DNA from: Chitinophagales bacterium
GTDB lineage: Bacteria; Bacteroidota; Bacteroidia; Chitinophagales; Chitinophagaceae
DNA: 64,000 nucleotides
Direction of reading: 5' to 3'
Assembly: GCA_017303415.1 (NCBI GenBank)
Contig: JAFLBJ010000001.1
Span: 2,046,001 to 2,110,000, forward strand
Shown: piece by piece, positions 61,626 through 64,000 of the stretch
How positions within the stretch are numbered: position 1 is the stretch's first letter
Layout: every line of letters begins with the position of its first letter
The notes under the pieces: model-generated
Databases searched by the model: none
What the model was told of the DNA's origin: nothing
Seen by the model: only the letters and a program-made list of their open reading frames with translations
Translations under genes and position numbers: made by a program

Positions 61626-62956
61626 ATACCAGTGTAATTGTGTGGCGTGATGGTGCGTAATTCTTTTTTTACATTTTCCGCCACTTTCAACCCATCAATG
61701 AATTTCCGGATACTTTCCTTGTTGATCTTATGATTACCCCGGGTTAATTCCTTCAGGGCCTCATAAGGCTTGGGGAAATTCTCCCGACGTAAAACGGTCT
61801 GGATCGCTTCAGCCACCACGGCCCAGTTATTATCCAGGTCCTGGTAAATAGCCTCGTCATTTACTATCAATTTTCCCAATCCTTTTTCTATGGATCGTAT
61901 AGCTAGCAAGGTATGCGCCAGCGGGAGGCCAATATTTCGAAGTACTGTAGAATCAGAAAGATCACGTTGTAAACGCGAGATCGGGAGTTTGGCCGACAAG
62001 TGTTCAAACAAGGCATTAGCAATACCCAGGTTCCCTTCGGCATTCTCAAAGTCGATGGGATTGACCTTGTGTGGCATAGCTGATGACCCGATCTCACCGG
62101 CCTTTACTTTTTGCCGGAAATATTCCATGGAGATATAGGTCCAAAAATCACGACACAGATCCATCAGTATCGTATTGATCCGTTTGATCGCATCAAAATG
62201 AGCGGCCAGGTTATCATAATGCTCGATCTGGGTAGTATGTTGCTGTCTGGTCAGTTCCAGTTTTTTCTCTACGAATTCATTTGCCAGTTTTACCCAATCC
62301 ACTTTTGGGTAGGCGACATGGTGGGCATTCATGTTTCCGGTAGCGCCACCAAATTTTGCACTGAAGGGAATCCCTATCACCTGTTCGATCTGTCGTTCGA
62401 TGCGTTCGATAAATACCTGGATCTCTTTTCCCAGGCGGGTGGGACTGGCTGGTTGTCCGTGGGTATGGGCCAGCATGGGAATATCCTTCCAATCGGCGGC
62501 CAGTAATTTGAATTGATTGTTCAGGTTGAGCAGGGAAGGGAGGTATTCGTATTCAAGGGCGTGCTTCCAACTTAATGGGATTGCCGTATTATTGATATCC
62601 TGTGAGGTGAGTCCAAAGTGGACCCATTCTTTTTCTTTACCCGCCCCGGCCTTTTCCATTTCCTGTTTGATGAAATACTCCACCGCCTTTACATCATGGT
62701 TGGTGGTATATTCGATCTGTTTGATCTCCTGTGCGTCTTCCAGGCCAAAATCCTCCTGTAGTTTTCGCAGGGATTTGACCACTTTGGAGGTCAATTTGAA
62801 GAATTTCTTATCGGCCAGGAACAAAAGGTATTCCACCTCTACCCATACCCGGTATTTCATCAGGGCATATTCAGAGAAATACTCATCCAGGTGCTGAACC
62901 TGTTTGCGGTACCGGCCATCAATGGCCGATAGAGCGGTCAGGGGGGTCAATTCCAT
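61622..62956 (-). CDS. purB: adenylosuccinate lyase
   Basis: A 444-residue fumarase/aspartase-family enzyme acting twice in purine synthesis (SAICAR to AICAR; adenylosuccinate to AMP). Signatures: [36 protein letters not shown] with catalytic His, and the flexible loop [20 protein letters not shown] with catalytic Ser. It resembles the E. coli-type PurB in length. Confidence 0.97.
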   Translation of the reverse strand: MELTPLTALSAIDGRYRKQVQHLDEYFSEYALMKYRVWVEVEYLLFLADKKFFKLTSKVVKSLRKLQEDFGLEDAQEIKQIEYTTNHDVKAVEYFIKQEMEKAGAGKEKEWVHFGLTSQDINNTAIPLSWKHALEYEYLPSLLNLNNQFKLLAADWKDIPMLAHTHGQPASPTRLGKEIQVFIERIERQIEQVIGIPFSAKFGGATGNMNAHHVAYPKVDWVKLANEFVEKKLELTRQQHTTQIEHYDNLAAHFDAIKRINTILMDLCRDFWTYISMEYFRQKVKAGEIGSSAMPHKVNPIDFENAEGNLGIANALFEHLSAKLPISRLQRDLSDSTVLRNIGLPLAHTLLAIRSIEKGLGKLIVNDEAIYQDLDNNWAVVAEAIQTVLRRENFPKPYEALKELTRGNHKINKESIRKFIDGLKVAENVKKELRTITPHNYTGI

Positions 62957-62985
62957 AATTTGTTTTTATAAGCGGTCCCTATTGT

Positions 62986-62993
62986 TACCTTTG
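62986..62993 (+). promoter_or_regulatory. -7 box of mqnA
   Basis: TACCTTTG, 20 bases before the TTG start at 63014. Confidence 0.55.
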
Positions 62994-63013
62994 CTGCCGC
63001 AAAAATAGCTCAA

Positions 63014-63757
63014 TTGGCAGAGAAGATAAAAGTTGGTATTGTCAGTTATCTCAACACCCGCCCCCTGATCTATGGCCTGCGCCAGGAACCCATGGCCAGC
63101 CAGATAGAATTGTGGGAGGATACCCCGGCACGCCTGGCCGATATGTTGGTCAATGGAGAGATCGACCTGGGACTCGTTCCGGTAGCGACCATTCCCCACC
63201 TGCCTACCTATCAGGTGGTTGGCGACTATTGCATCGGCACCGAAGGGGAAGTGGCCTCTGTTTGCCTGTTTAGTGAGGTGCCCCTCGAACAGATAGAGAC
63301 CGTATATCTGGATTACCAAAGCCGGAGTTCTGTGGCACTCCTCAAGTGGATCATGCAGGAATACTGGGGAATTAAGCCACGCCTGATCGATGCCGAGAAC
63401 GAGGATTTCAGGGCCGAGATCAAGGGTACATCTGCAGGGCTCGTTATTGGTGACCGGGCATTTGAACAGCGAAAAATATCCACCTTTATCTACGACCTTG
63501 GCTCCGAATGGAAGAAGATTACCGGGTTACCCTTTGTTTTTGCAGCCTGGGTTAGTGTTAAGCCTCTTCCCGAAGCATTTCTTCGGGATTTTAACCAAGC
63601 CAATGCCGTCGGTTTAAATGCACTGGATGATATTTTAAAGGACATCCACTATGATCTGTATGATCTCCGAAAATATTACACCATTCATGTTAGCTACCCC
63701 CTGAATGAAGCCAAGCGTAGAGGAATGGAGAAATTTCTGCAGGTGATTGGCGGGTAA
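63014..63757 (+). CDS. mqnA: chorismate dehydratase (futalosine pathway)
   Basis: A 247-residue MqnA enzyme turning chorismate into 3-enolpyruvylbenzoate, the first step of menaquinone synthesis by the futalosine route. The N-terminal KVGIVSYLNTRPLIYGL and DTPARLADMLVNGEIDLGLV are typical, as is LVIGDRAF. The start is TTG: homology begins at MAEKIKVGIVSYL and no ATG is in place. It uses chorismate supplied by aroC and is pathway partner of the MqnP-like gene at 35246. Confidence 0.94.
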   Translation: MAEKIKVGIVSYLNTRPLIYGLRQEPMASQIELWEDTPARLADMLVNGEIDLGLVPVATIPHLPTYQVVGDYCIGTEGEVASVCLFSEVPLEQIETVYLDYQSRSSVALLKWIMQEYWGIKPRLIDAENEDFRAEIKGTSAGLVIGDRAFEQRKISTFIYDLGSEWKKITGLPFVFAAWVSVKPLPEAFLRDFNQANAVGLNALDDILKDIHYDLYDLRKYYTIHVSYPLNEAKRRGMEKFLQVIGG

Positions 63758-63764
63758 TTTTGTT

Positions 63765-64000
63765 CTATAAGAGCACCCAACCAGTAGGGAACAGGTCTTC
63801 CGTATCAGAAGGGCCCTGATCAAACCAGCGCTTTGGCGCGATCACAGTCTTATTTTCCTGTGATCCCATCCAGGCCGCCCACCAGCTAAAACTGCTGTTG
63901 GCAATGATATTGTGCCGGCAACATTGCATGAGGTAAAAATCTTCATAATGAGTCTTCGCCAATTCACCAGAGACGATGACCGCATTCTCTATTTTAAGTT
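63765..64000 (-). CDS. family 11 glycosyltransferase, C-terminal part (partial)
   Basis: The frame is open to the window edge, giving about 77 residues that end the protein. HYEDFYLMQCCRHNIIANSS followed by FSWWAAWMGSQENKTVIAPK matches the C-terminal signature of GT11, the alpha-1,2-fucosyltransferase family. The catalytic N-terminal half lies outside the window. Probable role in surface polysaccharide synthesis; donor and acceptor cannot be stated. Confidence 0.85.
   Translation of the reverse strand, partial: LKIENAVIVSGELAKTHYEDFYLMQCCRHNIIANSSFSWWAAWMGSQENKTVIAPKRWFDQGPSDTEDLFPTGWVLL

Overview
The window looks like chromosomal core DNA of a Bacteroidota bacterium, most likely of the Chitinophagaceae (family-level placement is inference). 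The evidence is promoter -7 boxes of the form TAnnTTTG with no Shine-Dalgarno-like leaders, two large secreted proteins ending in type IX secretion (T9SS) sorting domains, a TonB receptor under a TPP riboswitch, DUF4954 and head-GIN proteins, futalosine-pathway menaquinone genes, and Bacteroidota-type enzyme variants. I see no rRNA, insertion sequence, integrase, prophage, toxin system or CRISPR array, and no gene-free stretch above 300 bases.

Layout. 1-4.2 kb: a gene tail, GNAT acetyltransferase, NADP-isocitrate dehydrogenase, a Crp-like regulator, and a ZIP metal transporter with its DtxR-family regulator. 4.2-9.7 kb: a lipoprotein, a glucan phosphorylase-family protein, IspH and a GH13 alpha-amylase. 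9.7-15.4 kb: an HtrA protease, an acyl-CoA reductase divergent from a ferredoxin, then a ddl-PASTA-rhodanese operon. 15.4-21.4 kb: TPP-riboswitch TonB receptor, head-GIN protein, initiator tRNA, and the GTPases Era and Der. 21.4-34.6 kb: two T9SS cargo proteins, DUF4954, GlmS, MgtE, a SET protein, a CHRD lipoprotein and MutS. 34.6-44.5 kb: housekeeping genes (TrmH-like, MqnP-like UbiA, RuvX, Def, RluD, LipB) and an ECF sigma factor overlapping a membrane protein that joins an anti-sigma-like head to a trypsin-like protease. 44.6-54.2 kb: a threonine-rich lipoprotein, a DbpA-like helicase, then a seven-gene aromatic amino acid operon (prephenate dehydratase, aminotransferase, tyrA, DAHP synthase-chorismate mutase, aroB, aroA, aroC). 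54.2-64 kb: cell-wall genes (VanX-like, L,D-transpeptidase, RlpA), OmpA, an ABC permease, RF3, PurB, MqnA and the end of a family 11 glycosyltransferase.

Two signals stand out. First, the aromatic operon is preceded by an unannotated 32-codon leader peptide with 12 aromatic residues in a run of 13, followed by mutually exclusive antiterminator and terminator stems: a compact attenuator for Phe, Tyr and Trp together. Second, twelve intergenic sites carry degenerate repeats with a strict 7-base period, mostly arranged as inverted arms. At least five unrelated word families share the same period and sit at gene 3' ends. Most words contain a stop triplet, and because 7 is not a multiple of 3 every reading frame meets a stop; several genes actually take their stop codon from the repeat.

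Many genes also have the -7 box only 3-10 bases before the ATG, which implies leaderless or near-leaderless mRNAs. Chorismate made by the aro operon can feed MqnA, and MqnP acts later in the same menaquinone route, so the window holds supplier and consumer of that pathway.
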